A stretch of DNA of 47,629 bases from Hyphomicrobiales bacterium (GCA_002709005.1 PAPH01000025.1:1-47629), one strand, 5' to 3'. Positions 1-9,007 are shown, numbered from the stretch's first letter. Notes: a model not told the origin generated them from the sequence alone. Program-made: numbers and translations.

Positions 1-762
1 CACCCCGGTCGAGGACTGGACGAGGTTGTTGAGCGCCACCGTCATCGGCTGGCTGTCGAAATCGGAGAAGGACGCCCCGAAGAGGAAGTCGTTCCAGATG
101 TTGGTGAACTGCCAGATGATGCAGACCACCGCGATCGGTCCCGAGGAGGGCAGCATGATGCGGTAGAAGATGGTGAAGAAGCCGGCGCCGTCGATCATCG
201 CGGCGCGCACCAGTTCGGTCGGGAACTGCTCATAATAGTTGCGGAAATAGAGCGTCGAGAAGCCGATGCCGTAGACCAGGTGGACGAAGATCAGCCCCGG
301 CACGGTGCCTGCGAGCCCCATCAGGCCCAGCATGCGGGCCATCGGGATGAGCACCATCTGGAAGGGGATGAAGCAGCCGAAGAGAAGCAGGCCGAAGACG
401 ATGGTATCGCCGCGGAACCGCCACTTGGTCAGAACGTAGCCGTTCAAGGCCCCGAGCACGGTGGAGATTGCGACTGCCGGAACCACCATCAGGATCGAGT
501 TGAGGAAGTAGGGCTTGAGGCCCGTGGCCGCGACGCCGATCTGCGCGGTCGACCAGGCGCTCTTCCACGGTTCGAGGGTCCAGTCGCCCGGCAGCGCCAT
601 CATGCCGCCGGCCTGGATCTCCGAGAGCGGCTTGAGCGAGTTGACCACCATCACATAGAGCGGCAGCAGGTAGTAGAGGCAGAAGAGTGCCAGGATCGTG
701 TAGATGACGAAGCGGGCGCCCGAACCGGTGCGGATGATCTGGGAGGAAGCGTTGGTGGACAT
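1..762 (-). CDS. Carbohydrate ABC transporter permease, MalG type (partial, C-terminus off the left edge)
   Basis: Inner-membrane subunit of a sugar ABC importer. The 254 visible codons begin MSTNASSQIIRT and give a first membrane segment near residues 17-40 (VIYTILALFCLYYLLPLYVMVV), further hydrophobic segments, and the EAA-type cytoplasmic loop that contacts the ATPase (ELVRAAMIDGAG near residue 200). The frame is open to base 1, so the C-terminus lies outside the window. Its ATG shares one base with the stop codon of the upstream permease (TGATG), which implies translational coupling. It is the last visible gene of the operon starting at 7894. The substrate-binding protein of the set is glucose/mannose-like, so a hexose-type substrate is inferred. 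The ATPase gene is not in view and probably follows to the left. Confidence 0.9.
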   Translation of the reverse strand, partial: MSTNASSQIIRTGSGARFVIYTILALFCLYYLLPLYVMVVNSLKPLSEIQAGGMMALPGDWTLEPWKSAWSTAQIGVAATGLKPYFLNSILMVVPAVAISTVLGALNGYVLTKWRFRGDTIVFGLLLFGCFIPFQMVLIPMARMLGLMGLAGTVPGLIFVHLVYGIGFSTLYFRNYYEQFPTELVRAAMIDGAGFFTIFYRIMLPSSGPIAVVCIIWQFTNIWNDFLFGASFSDFDSQPMTVALNNLVQSSTGV

Positions 763-1661
763 CACTTCTTCTCCCGGAGTTCGGACCAGATATAGGGGAC
801 CATGATGGCGGCAATCGACATCAGCATGATGGTCGCCGATGCCGCACCGATGCCCATCTGGTTGCGGGTGAAGGTGTAGGAATACATGAAGGTTGCCGGC
901 AGTTCGGTGGCCGTTCCGGGCCCGCCGCCGGTCAGCGCGATGACCAGGTCGTAGGACTTGATGGCCATGTGCGCGAGCACGACGAAGGCCGACATGAAGG
1001 CGGGGCGCAGCTGCGGAATGACGATTCGGCGGTAGAGCGCCCAGTTCGACGCCCCGTCGATTTGCGCTGCTTTCAGCACCTCGTTGTCGATGCCGCGGAG
1101 ACCGGCGAGGAACATCGCCATGACGAAGCCCGAGGTCTGCCAGACGGCGGCGATGACGATGGTGTAGATCGCCATGTCGCTGTCCTTGATCCACTCGAAG
1201 GTGAAGCTCTCCCAGCCCCAGGACCGGACGACGGCCTGCAGGCCGATGCCGGGATCGAGGAACCACTTCCAGGCGGTGCCGGTGACAATGAAGGACAGCG
1301 CCATCGGGTAGAGATAGATGGTGCGGATGAAACCTTCCGCGCGGATCTGCTGGTCGAGCAGGATGGCGAGCATCAGCCCGAGCGCGCAGCAGATGACGAT
1401 GTAGAGCGATCCGAAGATCAGCACGTTGTCGACGGCGATCCCCCAGGCCCGGACGGAGAACAGCTTGGTGTAGTTCTCCCAGCCCACGAGCCCGTAGCTT
1501 GGCAGGATGCGGCTGTCGGTGAACGAAAGGTAGAAGGTGAAGAGGATGAAGCCGTAGACGAAGATGAGCACCATCGCGAAGCTGGGGCTCAGGACGAGCT
1601 TGGGCAGCGCGTTGCGCAGCCAGTCGTCGCCGGCACGGTGTCTGGTCGTGGTGGTGGTCAT
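762..1661 (-). CDS. Carbohydrate ABC transporter permease, MalF/UgpA type
   Basis: First permease of the sugar importer, 299 residues from the chosen start (MTTTTTRHRAGDDWLRN). This ATG is preceded at normal spacing by GGAGGAGAA. An open frame continues 11 codons further upstream but has no comparable ribosome site. The first membrane segment is near residues 25-47, followed by about five more. The EAA loop reads NEVLKAAQIDGASNWALYRRIVIP, typical of binding-protein-dependent sugar permeases. The stop codon overlaps the next permease start by one base. The gene lies 63 bp after the binding-protein gene in the same direction. Confidence 0.92.
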   Translation of the reverse strand: MTTTTTRHRAGDDWLRNALPKLVLSPSFAMVLIFVYGFILFTFYLSFTDSRILPSYGLVGWENYTKLFSVRAWGIAVDNVLIFGSLYIVICCALGLMLAILLDQQIRAEGFIRTIYLYPMALSFIVTGTAWKWFLDPGIGLQAVVRSWGWESFTFEWIKDSDMAIYTIVIAAVWQTSGFVMAMFLAGLRGIDNEVLKAAQIDGASNWALYRRIVIPQLRPAFMSAFVVLAHMAIKSYDLVIALTGGGPGTATELPATFMYSYTFTRNQMGIGAASATIMLMSIAAIMVPYIWSELREKK

Positions 1662-1724
1662 GCTTCTCCTCCCCGGGGCGGAAGGGGGCGGCATCGCGCC
1701 GCCCCGATCCTGAAGCGCTGATGA

Positions 1725-2975
1725 TTACTGCGCGAGATCGACGGCCGAGACGAGTTCCTGGACCGCGGTCTCGGAATCGTATTCGCCGTTGAACTGGGCG
1801 GTGATGACGTCATACATGGCGTTCTTCACCGAAGCCGGGTTGGCGTGGCCGTGCGCCATGGAGCCGAACAGGTTGCCCGATTCGGAGGCTGCCGCCAGAT
1901 CCTTCATGCCCTTCTTGCCGCAGGCGTCGAAGTCGGTGTCCGGGACGTCGGTGCGGGCCGGAACCGAGCCCTTGACGACGTTGAAGGCCGACTGGAAGGA
2001 CGGCGCCATGATGGCCTTGGCCAACGCCTTCTGCTCTTCGGAGGGGGTGTCGCCCTGCTTGAACATGGCGAACTGGTCGGAGTTGAAGGTCACCTGCTCC
2101 TGCGTACCGGGGAAGCGGAAGCAGAGGAAATCCTCGTCCGGCTTCTTGCCGGCCTTGAGGAATTCGCCCTTGGCCCAGTCGCCCATGAACTGGAAGGCGG
2201 CCTCGTCGTTGATCACCATGGCGGAAGCGAGGTTCCAGTCACGGCCCGAGAAGTTGTCGTCGACGAAGGAGCGGATCACCGTCATCCGGTCGAAGGCTTC
2301 CTTCATGGTGTCGGAGCCGAGTGCCTCCTTGTCGAGGTCGATGAAGGCCTTCTGGTAGAATTCGGGGCCACCGGTTGCCATCACGACGGCGTCGAAGATG
2401 GTGGCGTCCTGCCAGGGCTGGCCGCCATGGGCGACCGCGGTCTTGCCGGAGTCCTTGACCTTCTGCATGGCGGCGACGAGTTCGTCCCAGGTCTTGGGCT
2501 GCTCAATGCCGAGATCGTCGAGGATCTTCTTGTTGGCCCAGACCCAGTTGGTGGAGTGCACGTTCACGGGAGCCGCGACCCACTGGCCGTCATATTTGGA
2601 GAACTTCTGCAGCGCTTCCGGCACCACCTTGTCCCAGCCCTCGGCGGAGGCCACGTCGTTAAGGTTGGCGAGCGCGCCTTCCTTAGCCCAGTCGGTGATG
2701 TCGAAGCCGAGCATCTGCACGGCGGTGGGCGCGTTGCCCGAGGTCACACGTGCGCGCAGCACGGTCATGGCCTGGGTGCCGCCGCCACCGGCCACCGGCA
2801 TGTCCTGCCAGCCGATGCCCTGGCCTTCCAGGTCCTTCTTGAGCACGTTGAGCGCCGCGGCTTCGCCACCCGACGTCCACCAGTGCAGCACCTCCACGTC
2901 GGCGGCCTGTGCAAAGCTCACCGACGAAGCGAGGACGGCGAAAGCCGTCACATATTTCGAGATAGTCGAACGCAT
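1725..2975 (-). CDS. Sugar ABC transporter substrate-binding protein (glucose/mannose GtsA-like)
   Basis: Periplasmic receptor of the importer, 416 residues. The ATG at 2975 has a strong GAGGAGGATCC ribosome site and opens a Sec signal peptide ([24 protein letters not shown], cleavage after AQA near residue 24). The frame stays open upstream, but that part is not signal-like. The mature start [17 protein letters not shown] and the motif [15 protein letters not shown] are typical of the family 1 extracellular solute-binding proteins that serve glucose/mannose in pseudomonads and rhizobia. It follows the aldehyde dehydrogenase stop by 47 bp. The exact sugar cannot be read from the sequence. Confidence 0.9.
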   Translation of the reverse strand: MRSTISKYVTAFAVLASSVSFAQAADVEVLHWWTSGGEAAALNVLKKDLEGQGIGWQDMPVAGGGGTQAMTVLRARVTSGNAPTAVQMLGFDITDWAKEGALANLNDVASAEGWDKVVPEALQKFSKYDGQWVAAPVNVHSTNWVWANKKILDDLGIEQPKTWDELVAAMQKVKDSGKTAVAHGGQPWQDATIFDAVVMATGGPEFYQKAFIDLDKEALGSDTMKEAFDRMTVIRSFVDDNFSGRDWNLASAMVINDEAAFQFMGDWAKGEFLKAGKKPDEDFLCFRFPGTQEQVTFNSDQFAMFKQGDTPSEEQKALAKAIMAPSFQSAFNVVKGSVPARTDVPDTDFDACGKKGMKDLAAASESGNLFGSMAHGHANPASVKNAMYDVITAQFNGEYDSETAVQELVSAVDLAQ

Positions 2976-3022
2976 TGGATCCTCCTCGTTTACGTTCATG
3001 TCCGCTGGCACGTTCGAGCGCG

Positions 3023-4558
3023 TCAGCGTTTTCTGACCCAAGGTGCGCGTGTGCGGCCGATTCTCATGGCCACCGTCTTCACCTCGAGAAACTCCTCCAG
3101 GCCGTAAGGCCCGATCTCCCGTCCCTGGCCAGACTGCTTCACTCCTCCGAAGGTCATTTCCGGGAAGCCGTCCATCCAGGTATTCGTCCAGACCGTGCCT
3201 GCTTGAGCACGTCGCGCAAAGCCCAGACAATTATGGATATTTTCACTCCACACGCCCGCTGACAACCCATAGGTTGCGTCATTTGCAAGCGCGATCGCGT
3301 CGTCCATCGTTCGGAAAGTCAGGACTGACAGAACGGGGCCGAACACTTCCTCGCGGGCGATCGCCATGTCCGGCTTCACTCCCGAAATCACGGTGGGCTG
3401 GTAGAACAGGCCGTCGAGCCCCGGAACCGCGAGCGTGCCGCCGCCGAGGCGGATTTCGGCGCCGTCCTCGGCCGCCTGGCGCACATAGGTGTCGATCTTG
3501 CCCTGATGCTCAGGCGTCACGATGGCGCCCACCTGGGTTTCCGGATCGAGCGGATCGCCGAAAGCGACATCGCGCGACAGCTCCACGACGCGGGCGACGA
3601 AGTCCTCGGCGATGTCCTCGTGGACGATGATCCGGCTCGAGGAATTGCAGCACTGGCCGACATTGAAATAAACGCCGAAGGTCACAGCATCGGCGGCACC
3701 TTCCAGATCAGCGTCGGGGAAGATGACCTGCGGGTTCTTGCCGCCCAGTTCGAGCGCCACCTTCTTGAGCGTGCCCGAGGCGTGCGCGGTGATCGTCTTG
3801 CCGACCGCCGTCGAACCGGTGAATGTGACCATGTCGACGTCGGGATGGGTGGTCATCAGGCTGCCGACGGGCTGGCCGTAGCCGAGCACGATGTTGGCGA
3901 CACCGGCGGGCAGGCCCGCCTCGACCAGAAGTTCACCCATCATCACCGTGGTGGCGGACGTCATCTCGGACGGCTTGATGACGCATGTGCATCCGGCGGC
4001 GAGCGCGAAAGGCAGCTTCTGGCTCAGGATCCAGAAGGGGAAGTTCCAGGGGGTGATGATGGAGACGACGCCGATCGGCTCCTTCAGCACGACGCCGAGC
4101 ATGTCCTCGCCGAGCGTGTTGTGGCTATCGCCGTGGAGCGTGCGAGCCAGTGATGCCGCATAACGCCAGAGATCGGCGGCCCCGCCCACTTCGCCGCGCG
4201 ACTGGGAGATCGGCTTGCCGCTCTCGAGCGTCTCGAGGATCGCCATGCGTTCGACATCGCGCTCTATCAGGTCGGCGACCCTGAGCATGATCGTCGCCCG
4301 TGCCTTGCCGGAAATCCGGCTCCAGACACCGCTGTCGAAGGCCGACCGGGCCGCGGCGATCGCCGCATTGGCCTCGGCCTCGCCGCCCTTCGCCGAACGG
4401 CTGACGAGCACGCCGTGGGCCGGCGAGATCCGCTCGAAGGTCGCCCCGTCCGCACTGTCGCGCCATTCACCGCCGATCATATGGCGGCCGCGGAAGGGTT
4501 CGGCGGGAATAACCGAAGGATCGACGGCTGAAATGAGGTTGAGGTCGTGGCTGGTCAT
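3023..4558 (-). CDS. NAD(P)-dependent aldehyde dehydrogenase
   Basis: Oxidises an aldehyde to the acid in the cytoplasm; 511 residues, normal for the family. The Rossmann-fold NAD domain contains ITPWNFPFW (168-176) and FTGSTAVG (246-253). The general base is Glu270 in LELGGKNPQ and the catalytic Cys is Cys304 in GQCCNSSSR. The C-terminal part has EVFGPVLSV and [14 protein letters not shown]. The ATG is 2 bp beyond the stop of the enoyl-CoA hydratase gene, so the two are surely cotranscribed. In this operon it could oxidise an aldehyde released from the imported compound. The substrate is unknown. Confidence 0.92.
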   Translation of the reverse strand: MTSHDLNLISAVDPSVIPAEPFRGRHMIGGEWRDSADGATFERISPAHGVLVSRSAKGGEAEANAAIAAARSAFDSGVWSRISGKARATIMLRVADLIERDVERMAILETLESGKPISQSRGEVGGAADLWRYAASLARTLHGDSHNTLGEDMLGVVLKEPIGVVSIITPWNFPFWILSQKLPFALAAGCTCVIKPSEMTSATTVMMGELLVEAGLPAGVANIVLGYGQPVGSLMTTHPDVDMVTFTGSTAVGKTITAHASGTLKKVALELGGKNPQVIFPDADLEGAADAVTFGVYFNVGQCCNSSSRIIVHEDIAEDFVARVVELSRDVAFGDPLDPETQVGAIVTPEHQGKIDTYVRQAAEDGAEIRLGGGTLAVPGLDGLFYQPTVISGVKPDMAIAREEVFGPVLSVLTFRTMDDAIALANDATYGLSAGVWSENIHNCLGFARRAQAGTVWTNTWMDGFPEMTFGGVKQSGQGREIGPYGLEEFLEVKTVAMRIGRTRAPWVRKR

Positions 4559-4560
4559 AA

Positions 4561-5328
4561 TCAGGTGCCCGGGAATTCTGGTTTGCGTTTGGCGCGGAAG
4601 GCGCTCACGCCCTCGGCCTTGTCGGCGCTGGCGGCGATCATGCCGCTGCCGAGCGCCTCGACGAGCGCGGCCGTGTCCTCTCCGACGCCGGCGTGGATCA
4701 TGTATTTCGCCACTTCGGTCGCGCGCGGGGAGGCGTTCAGGGCCTTCTCCGCGATCGTACGGGCGGCGGCGCGGGGGTCGTCGGCAATCTCGGCGACATA
4801 GCCGAGCGCCATTGCCCGCTCGGCGGAGATGCGGCGGCCGAAGAGCGCCATTTCCTTGATCACCGGTTCCGGCAGGAGCCGCGCCAGCCGCTGGGTCCCT
4901 GACCAGCCCGGCACGATGCCGACGCTTGCCTCGGGCAGCGACAGCGTGGCACCGGGCGCCATCACGCGGATGTCGCAGGCCGAAGCCAGTTCCAGTCCGC
5001 CGCCGAACGCATGGCCGGAAATCGCGGCCACCGTCGGCTTCGAAAGGCGTGCGAGACGGTCGAAGATCCGGTGACCGTCCCGCACCCAATGCCTGGCGAA
5101 TTCGGCAGGAGGAAGCCCCGACCAGGCATTGATGTCCGCTCCGGCGCAGAAGGCGCGCTCGCCCTCGGCCGTGAGAATGACCGCCCGCACCGCGCCGTTG
5201 CGCTCGAGCCCGGCACAGTGGCTTTCGAGTGCGGCCAGCATGTCGGGCGTCAGCGCGTTGAGCTTGGACGGGTTGTCGAGCCGGATTTCGGCGATCGCAC
5301 CGTCGACGATCAGATGCAATGCGCTCAT
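4561..5328 (-). CDS. Enoyl-CoA hydratase/isomerase (crotonase) family protein
   Basis: Crotonase-fold enzyme of 255 residues acting on an acyl-CoA. The oxyanion-hole segments are CAGADINAW and HAFGGGLELASACD. The loop EASVGIVPGWSGTQRLARLL carries the Glu expected to be catalytic in hydratases. The start at 5328 gives a 4-bp ATGA overlap with the CoA-transferase gene; an alternative ATG at 5337 would add MDA. Together with the upstream CoA-transferase it suggests that the operon makes and then hydrates an unsaturated CoA thioester. Whether it is a hydratase, isomerase or lyase cannot be decided from sequence. Confidence 0.9.
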   Translation of the reverse strand: MSALHLIVDGAIAEIRLDNPSKLNALTPDMLAALESHCAGLERNGAVRAVILTAEGERAFCAGADINAWSGLPPAEFARHWVRDGHRIFDRLARLSKPTVAAISGHAFGGGLELASACDIRVMAPGATLSLPEASVGIVPGWSGTQRLARLLPEPVIKEMALFGRRISAERAMALGYVAEIADDPRAAARTIAEKALNASPRATEVAKYMIHAGVGEDTAALVEALGSGMIAASADKAEGVSAFRAKRKPEFPGT

Positions 5329-6896
5329 GGCGTCCATCCCATCGGCGCTTTCGACAGCAGGCTTTTCGGCATCGTCTTGGCATTCTCGGCGACCGCGACA
5401 CGGCCCTGCGAGGCGGCCACGATATCGGCCTGGGCGTCGATGCCCGGCATGATCTCGGTGGCGACGAGCCCTTTATCGCCGAGCCGCATGACGCAGCGCT
5501 CGGTGACGTAGAGAACATCCTGGCCCTGTTCGCGGGCGCGGTTGCCGGAGAAGGTGACGTGTTCGACACTTTCCACCATCTTGGTGAACTTGCCGGGTTT
5601 GGCGACCTTCACGCCTTCCTCGGTTAGTTCGATCTCGGCACCCGCCTCGAACCAGCCGGAGAAGACGATCTTCTTCGCGTGAGCGGTGATATCGACAAAG
5701 CCGCCGCAACCGGCCGTCAGATAGGGTTTCTTGCCGAGCTTGGAGACGTTAACGTTGCCCTCGCGGTCGACTTCGAGGAAGGAGAGGAACGACATGTCGA
5801 AGCCGGCGCCCTGGAAATAGATGAACTGCTGCGGCGAGGGCACGAAGGCGTCGGCATTCGAGGCGCAGCCGAAGGCGAAGCCGGTGAGTGGCATGCCGCC
5901 GACGGCGCCCTGCTCGATCGCCCAGGTGACCGCGTCGTGATGGCCCTCCTCGAGCAGGATGCGCGGCACCATGGCCGAAATGCCGAAGCCGAGATTGGCG
6001 GTCATGCCGGTTTTCAGTTCCATCGCCGCGCGGCGGGCGATCACCTTTTCCACCCCGTGCTCGGCGAGCGTGAAGCTCGACCAGGGGCGCATCACCTGAC
6101 CCGAGATCGCCGGATCGTAATCGGTTTCGCAGGTCTGCTTCTGGTCGGGATCGATCACGACGAGATCGACGAGATGGCCCGGGACGCGCACATCATGCGG
6201 CCGCAGACTGCCAGCGGCAGTGACCCGCTCGACCTGGGCGATCACAAGCCCACCGTGGTTGCGCACTGCAATCGCCTGTTCGAGGCCGCCGAGATAGGCC
6301 CCCTCGTGCTCGTAGGTCAGGTTGCCGCGCTCGTCGGCGGTGGTGGCGCGCAGGATGCAGACGTTCGGTACGATATTGGGGAAATGCAGCCAGGTCTCTC
6401 CGGCGAAGTCGACGCGGGAGACGATCGGATCCGCCGCGCCGCGATCGTTCATCGCGCAGCCCTCACGCTTCGGATCGGCGAAGGTGTCGAGACCGACGCG
6501 GGTCAGCACGCCGGGACGGCGCGCGGCGGCTTCGCGGTGCATGTCGAACATGATGCCCGAGGGGACGTTGTAGGCGGCGACCCGGTCCTCGACGATCATC
6601 TTCCAGATTTCCGGCATCGGCAGGCTGGAAGGGCCGGACGGATAGGAACCGGCGAGCACGCGGGCGAGTAGGCCGTCCTGTGCGAGATAGTCCATGCCCT
6701 TGACGCCGTACATGTCGCCGGCGGCGATCGGGTGCAGCGTGGTGATGGCGCGCGGATGGCCTTCCGTCTCGAAGCGCTGGCCGAGCGCCTTCAGGACGAG
6801 GTCCGGGCAGCCGAGCGAGGACGACGAGGAGACCGTGACAACGGCCCCGTCGGGTATGCGCCTTACCGCCTCTGCCGCGCCGACGATCTTGCTCAT
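5325..6896 (-). CDS. Acyl-CoA:carboxylate CoA-transferase, family I (YdiF/propionate CoA-transferase-like)
   Basis: Single-chain family I CoA-transferase of 523 residues in which the alpha and beta subunits are fused. It moves CoA between short carboxylates through a glutamyl-CoA thioester. The N-terminal half starts AAEAVRRIPDGAVVTVSSSSS. The C-terminal half contains AIEQGAVGG, whose Glu328 aligns with the catalytic Glu of YdiF-type enzymes (recalled family knowledge), followed by FAFGCASNADAF. It overlaps both neighbours by 4 bp (ATGA), placing it firmly in the operon. The acid it activates is unknown; the setting beside a sugar transporter is unusual. Confidence 0.9.
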   Translation of the reverse strand: MSKIVGAAEAVRRIPDGAVVTVSSSSSLGCPDLVLKALGQRFETEGHPRAITTLHPIAAGDMYGVKGMDYLAQDGLLARVLAGSYPSGPSSLPMPEIWKMIVEDRVAAYNVPSGIMFDMHREAAARRPGVLTRVGLDTFADPKREGCAMNDRGAADPIVSRVDFAGETWLHFPNIVPNVCILRATTADERGNLTYEHEGAYLGGLEQAIAVRNHGGLVIAQVERVTAAGSLRPHDVRVPGHLVDLVVIDPDQKQTCETDYDPAISGQVMRPWSSFTLAEHGVEKVIARRAAMELKTGMTANLGFGISAMVPRILLEEGHHDAVTWAIEQGAVGGMPLTGFAFGCASNADAFVPSPQQFIYFQGAGFDMSFLSFLEVDREGNVNVSKLGKKPYLTAGCGGFVDITAHAKKIVFSGWFEAGAEIELTEEGVKVAKPGKFTKMVESVEHVTFSGNRAREQGQDVLYVTERCVMRLGDKGLVATEIMPGIDAQADIVAASQGRVAVAENAKTMPKSLLSKAPMGWTP

Positions 6897-7894
6897 GCCG
6901 CCGCTCCGTAATCGACGGTCTGTTTCGTGCCGGTCCGCGCGGCCTCGCGCACGGCGAAGGCGACGGCGAGCGACTTGACGCCATCCCAGCCCGACGCCGC
7001 GAGCGGGCCGCGACCCTCGACGGCGTCGATGAACTGGCTGACGCCCTGCCCGTAGAGATCGTGACGGGAGAATTCGATCGCCTCGCTGCCGACCTCGGTC
7101 ACGAGTTCGACTTCGCCCAGCGGATCCTGGCTCATCACATTGCGGGCGAAGATCGAGCCTTCCGTGCCGTGAACTTCGAAACCGTTGCCGGCGAAACGGT
7201 GGGTGAAGCTCTCGTGGCTCATCACCATGGCGCCTGAGGGCATGGCCCAGACGGACATGGCGGAATCCTCCACCCCCTGGCCCATGCCGGAGGAGACCAT
7301 CTGCGCCACGACCGCCTGCGGGTCCTCGCCGAGGATGAAGCGGGCGACGTCCGCATTGTGGACGGTGATGTCCGGAATCACGCCACCGCCCGCGCCGGGG
7401 TCGGTGATGCGCCAGCCCTGAAGATGCGGCGGCAGATGAACGGCGTGGAAGATGCGCATAGAGAGGATCTTGCCGATGCGGCCATCCTCGATCAGCTGGC
7501 GGACAGCGCGATGGCTGCCCGAGCAACGCAGATGGTGATTGGTGGCAAAGACCAGGCCGGCCTCCTCGGCGGCGCGAACCATTGAGGCGGCATCTTCCAG
7601 GCTCATCGCCAACGGCTTTTCGCACAGCACGTGCTTGCCGGCGCCGATTGCCGCCATCGCCTGATCGAGGTGCTTCTCGTTGGTGGTGGAGATATAGACC
7701 GCATCGACCGACGAATCGGCGAGGGCTTCGTCGAGATCGGTGCCGGAAGCCGGGATGCCATGCTCGGCGGCATAGGATTTCGCACGGTCCGCCGAGCCGC
7801 TGACCACACGCACTATTTCGCCTTTCTGGGCGCGGAACGCCGGGATCATGTATTGCGCGGCAATCGTGCTCGCCCCGATAAGCGCCCACTTCAT
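6893..7894 (-). CDS. Gfo/Idh/MocA family oxidoreductase, first gene of the operon
   Basis: NAD(P)-dependent dehydrogenase typical of sugar and inositol catabolism, 333 residues. The N-terminal Rossmann fold starts MKWALIGASTIAAQY, with GAS in place of the more usual GCG. The EKP motif, whose Lys is catalytic, is at residues 92-94 (CEKPLAMS). The C-terminal alpha/beta domain contains the GGGVIPDITVHNADVARFILG segment that binds substrate in this family. The ATG at 7894 has a GGAGGAGATCGCC ribosome site. It lies directly behind the operator-bearing promoter and overlaps the CoA-transferase by 4 bp, so it is the operon leader. Confidence 0.92.
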   Translation of the reverse strand: MKWALIGASTIAAQYMIPAFRAQKGEIVRVVSGSADRAKSYAAEHGIPASGTDLDEALADSSVDAVYISTTNEKHLDQAMAAIGAGKHVLCEKPLAMSLEDAASMVRAAEEAGLVFATNHHLRCSGSHRAVRQLIEDGRIGKILSMRIFHAVHLPPHLQGWRITDPGAGGGVIPDITVHNADVARFILGEDPQAVVAQMVSSGMGQGVEDSAMSVWAMPSGAMVMSHESFTHRFAGNGFEVHGTEGSIFARNVMSQDPLGEVELVTEVGSEAIEFSRHDLYGQGVSQFIDAVEGRGPLAASGWDGVKSLAVAFAVREAARTGTKQTVDYGAAA

Positions 7895-7926
7895 GGCGAT
7901 CTCCTCCTGTCGAACGTCCTTGATTT

Positions 7927-7936
7927 GGAACGTTCC
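7927..7936. promoter_or_regulatory. LacI-type operator O2 (GGAACGTTCC), downstream of the promoter
   Basis: Second perfect copy of the palindrome, about 15 bp downstream of the expected transcription start and 33 bp upstream of the Gfo/Idh start codon. Two identical sites 32 bp apart suggest cooperative repression. No LacI-family gene is visible in the window; the regulator may lie beyond the left edge. Confidence 0.75.
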
Positions 7937-7952
7937 TATTCTTGATCTCCGT

Positions 7953-7980
7953 CTTATTGGAACGTTCCAGACCGAGTCAA
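7953..7980 (-). promoter_or_regulatory. Predicted sigma-70 promoter of the sugar/CoA operon
   Basis: Read on the minus strand, TTGACT (7980-7975) is followed after 16 bp by AATAAG (7958-7953), a fair sigma-70-like pair. It lies 58 bp upstream of the Gfo/Idh start codon. The whole spacer is taken up by a LacI-type palindrome, so repressor binding would block polymerase directly. The box assignment is by eye. Confidence 0.6.
7959..7968. promoter_or_regulatory. LacI-type operator O1 (GGAACGTTCC), between -35 and -10
   Basis: Perfect 10-bp palindrome GGAACGTTCC with the central CG step usual in LacI/GalR-family operators. It sits inside the promoter spacer. An identical copy lies 32 bp away, about three helical turns, so both face the same side of DNA. 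Confidence 0.75.
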
Positions 7981-8026
7981 CAGGTTTCGCGTTCGGCTGG
8001 AGAAAATTTTCGCGGGAAACGGACGC

Positions 8027-8064
8027 GGACCGGCCGGCAACCTCGCAAGAGGCGCCGGCCGTCC
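8027..8064 (-). terminator. GC-rich compound hairpin after the beta-hydroxyacid dehydrogenase gene
   Basis: GGCCGGC at 8032-8038 pairs with GCCGGCC at 8054-8060, enclosing an inner CCTC-gcaa-GAGG hairpin (8041-8052), with outer GGAC/GTCC pairs. It begins 22 bp past the stop codon at 8087 and separates that gene from the LacI-controlled operon. There is no clear U-tract, so termination is inferred only from position and structure. Confidence 0.5.
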
Positions 8065-8086
8065 GTCCGGAATCAGGCTATGGGGT

Positions 8087-9007
8087 TCAGGATTTCTTCG
8101 GCGTCATGTCGACGCCGTTCCACCTGCCGACGAAGACAGGCAGATGCGGGATATAGTCTTCCGCGCCGTCACCGCCCGTCGACACCGCCATGGCGAACGA
8201 ATTCTTCACCGCATTGCCGATGGGATTGGCGACGCCGGCGGCATCGGCCATCGATTCGAGATAGGTCATGTCCTTGCGGCCGTTGGTCAGCGTGAACTTG
8301 TGAGCCTCGCGATTGCCTTCGAGCGTATAGCCCATGAAGGTCTGGTAGAAGCCGCAATCCATCCGGCTGCCCCGGATGACGCTGTCGAAGCGCTCGGGCG
8401 AGATGCCCACCTTCTGCGCCAGCGTCAGCGCCTCCGCATAGAGCGCGCCATAGCCGAGCGAGAGGAAGTTGTTGAGCAGCTTCATCTTGTGGCCGTCGCC
8501 GATGCCGCCGATATGGACGATCCGGCCGGCCCAGGCCTCGATGACCGGGCGCACCCGCTCGAACACCGCGTCGGTGGCGCCCACCATGGTGTCGAGCGCA
8601 CCCTCCCAGGCTTCCTTCGGCGTACGGCCGAGCGGCGCGTCGACGTAGTCGACCCCCATCTCCGCCAGTTCGGCGGCGAGCGCCAGCGTCGAGTTGGGCT
8701 CTGCGGTCGAACAGTCGACCACGACGGATCCTTTTGCCAGACCGGCCTTCAGCCCGCTTTCCCCGCGCACGATCTCTTCAACCTGGCTCGAGCCGGTGAC
8801 GCAGAGGAATACGATCGAGGAGCTTTCGGCGATTTCCTTTGGCGATTTCACCTCGGTCGCCCCGCGCTGAACCATATCCTCGATCGGTTTGCGGTTACGG
8901 TGCCCCATGACGGTGAGCGGGTAGCCGTTCTCGACGATGTTTTTCGCCATGCCGTGGCCCATCAGGCCGAGACCGATAAAGCCAATCGTTTCTTTTGCCT
9001 GGGTCAT
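8087..9007 (-). CDS. NAD(P)-dependent beta-hydroxyacid dehydrogenase (3-HIBADH/YihU-like)
   Basis: Reduces or oxidises a short beta-hydroxy acid or semialdehyde; 306 residues, full length. The nucleotide motif is FIGLGLMGHGMAKNI (10-24). The catalytic Lys is Lys176 in GDGHKMKLLNN. The substrate loop reads DAPLGRTP (123-130) instead of the DAPVSGG common in hydroxyisobutyrate and tartronate-semialdehyde reductases. A GRT loop is what I recall for sulfolactaldehyde reductase YihU, so an anionic C3-C4 substrate such as a sulfonate is possible. The ribosome site is GGGAGGTTGATCC. It is transcribed separately from the operon downstream. Confidence 0.85.
   Translation of the reverse strand: MTQAKETIGFIGLGLMGHGMAKNIVENGYPLTVMGHRNRKPIEDMVQRGATEVKSPKEIAESSSIVFLCVTGSSQVEEIVRGESGLKAGLAKGSVVVDCSTAEPNSTLALAAELAEMGVDYVDAPLGRTPKEAWEGALDTMVGATDAVFERVRPVIEAWAGRIVHIGGIGDGHKMKLLNNFLSLGYGALYAEALTLAQKVGISPERFDSVIRGSRMDCGFYQTFMGYTLEGNREAHKFTLTNGRKDMTYLESMADAAGVANPIGNAVKNSFAMAVSTGGDGAEDYIPHLPVFVGRWNGVDMTPKKS

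Noticed and set aside
1845..3107. 420-codon plus-strand open frame opposite the sugar-binding protein gene
   Set aside because: Antisense shadow of a clear solute-binding protein; composition (His, Gly, Val rich) and lack of motifs argue against coding.
2975..3230. N-terminal extension of the sugar-binding protein open frame
   Set aside because: The extension crosses into the aldehyde dehydrogenase gene, and the ATG at 2975 has both a strong ribosome site and a proper signal peptide.
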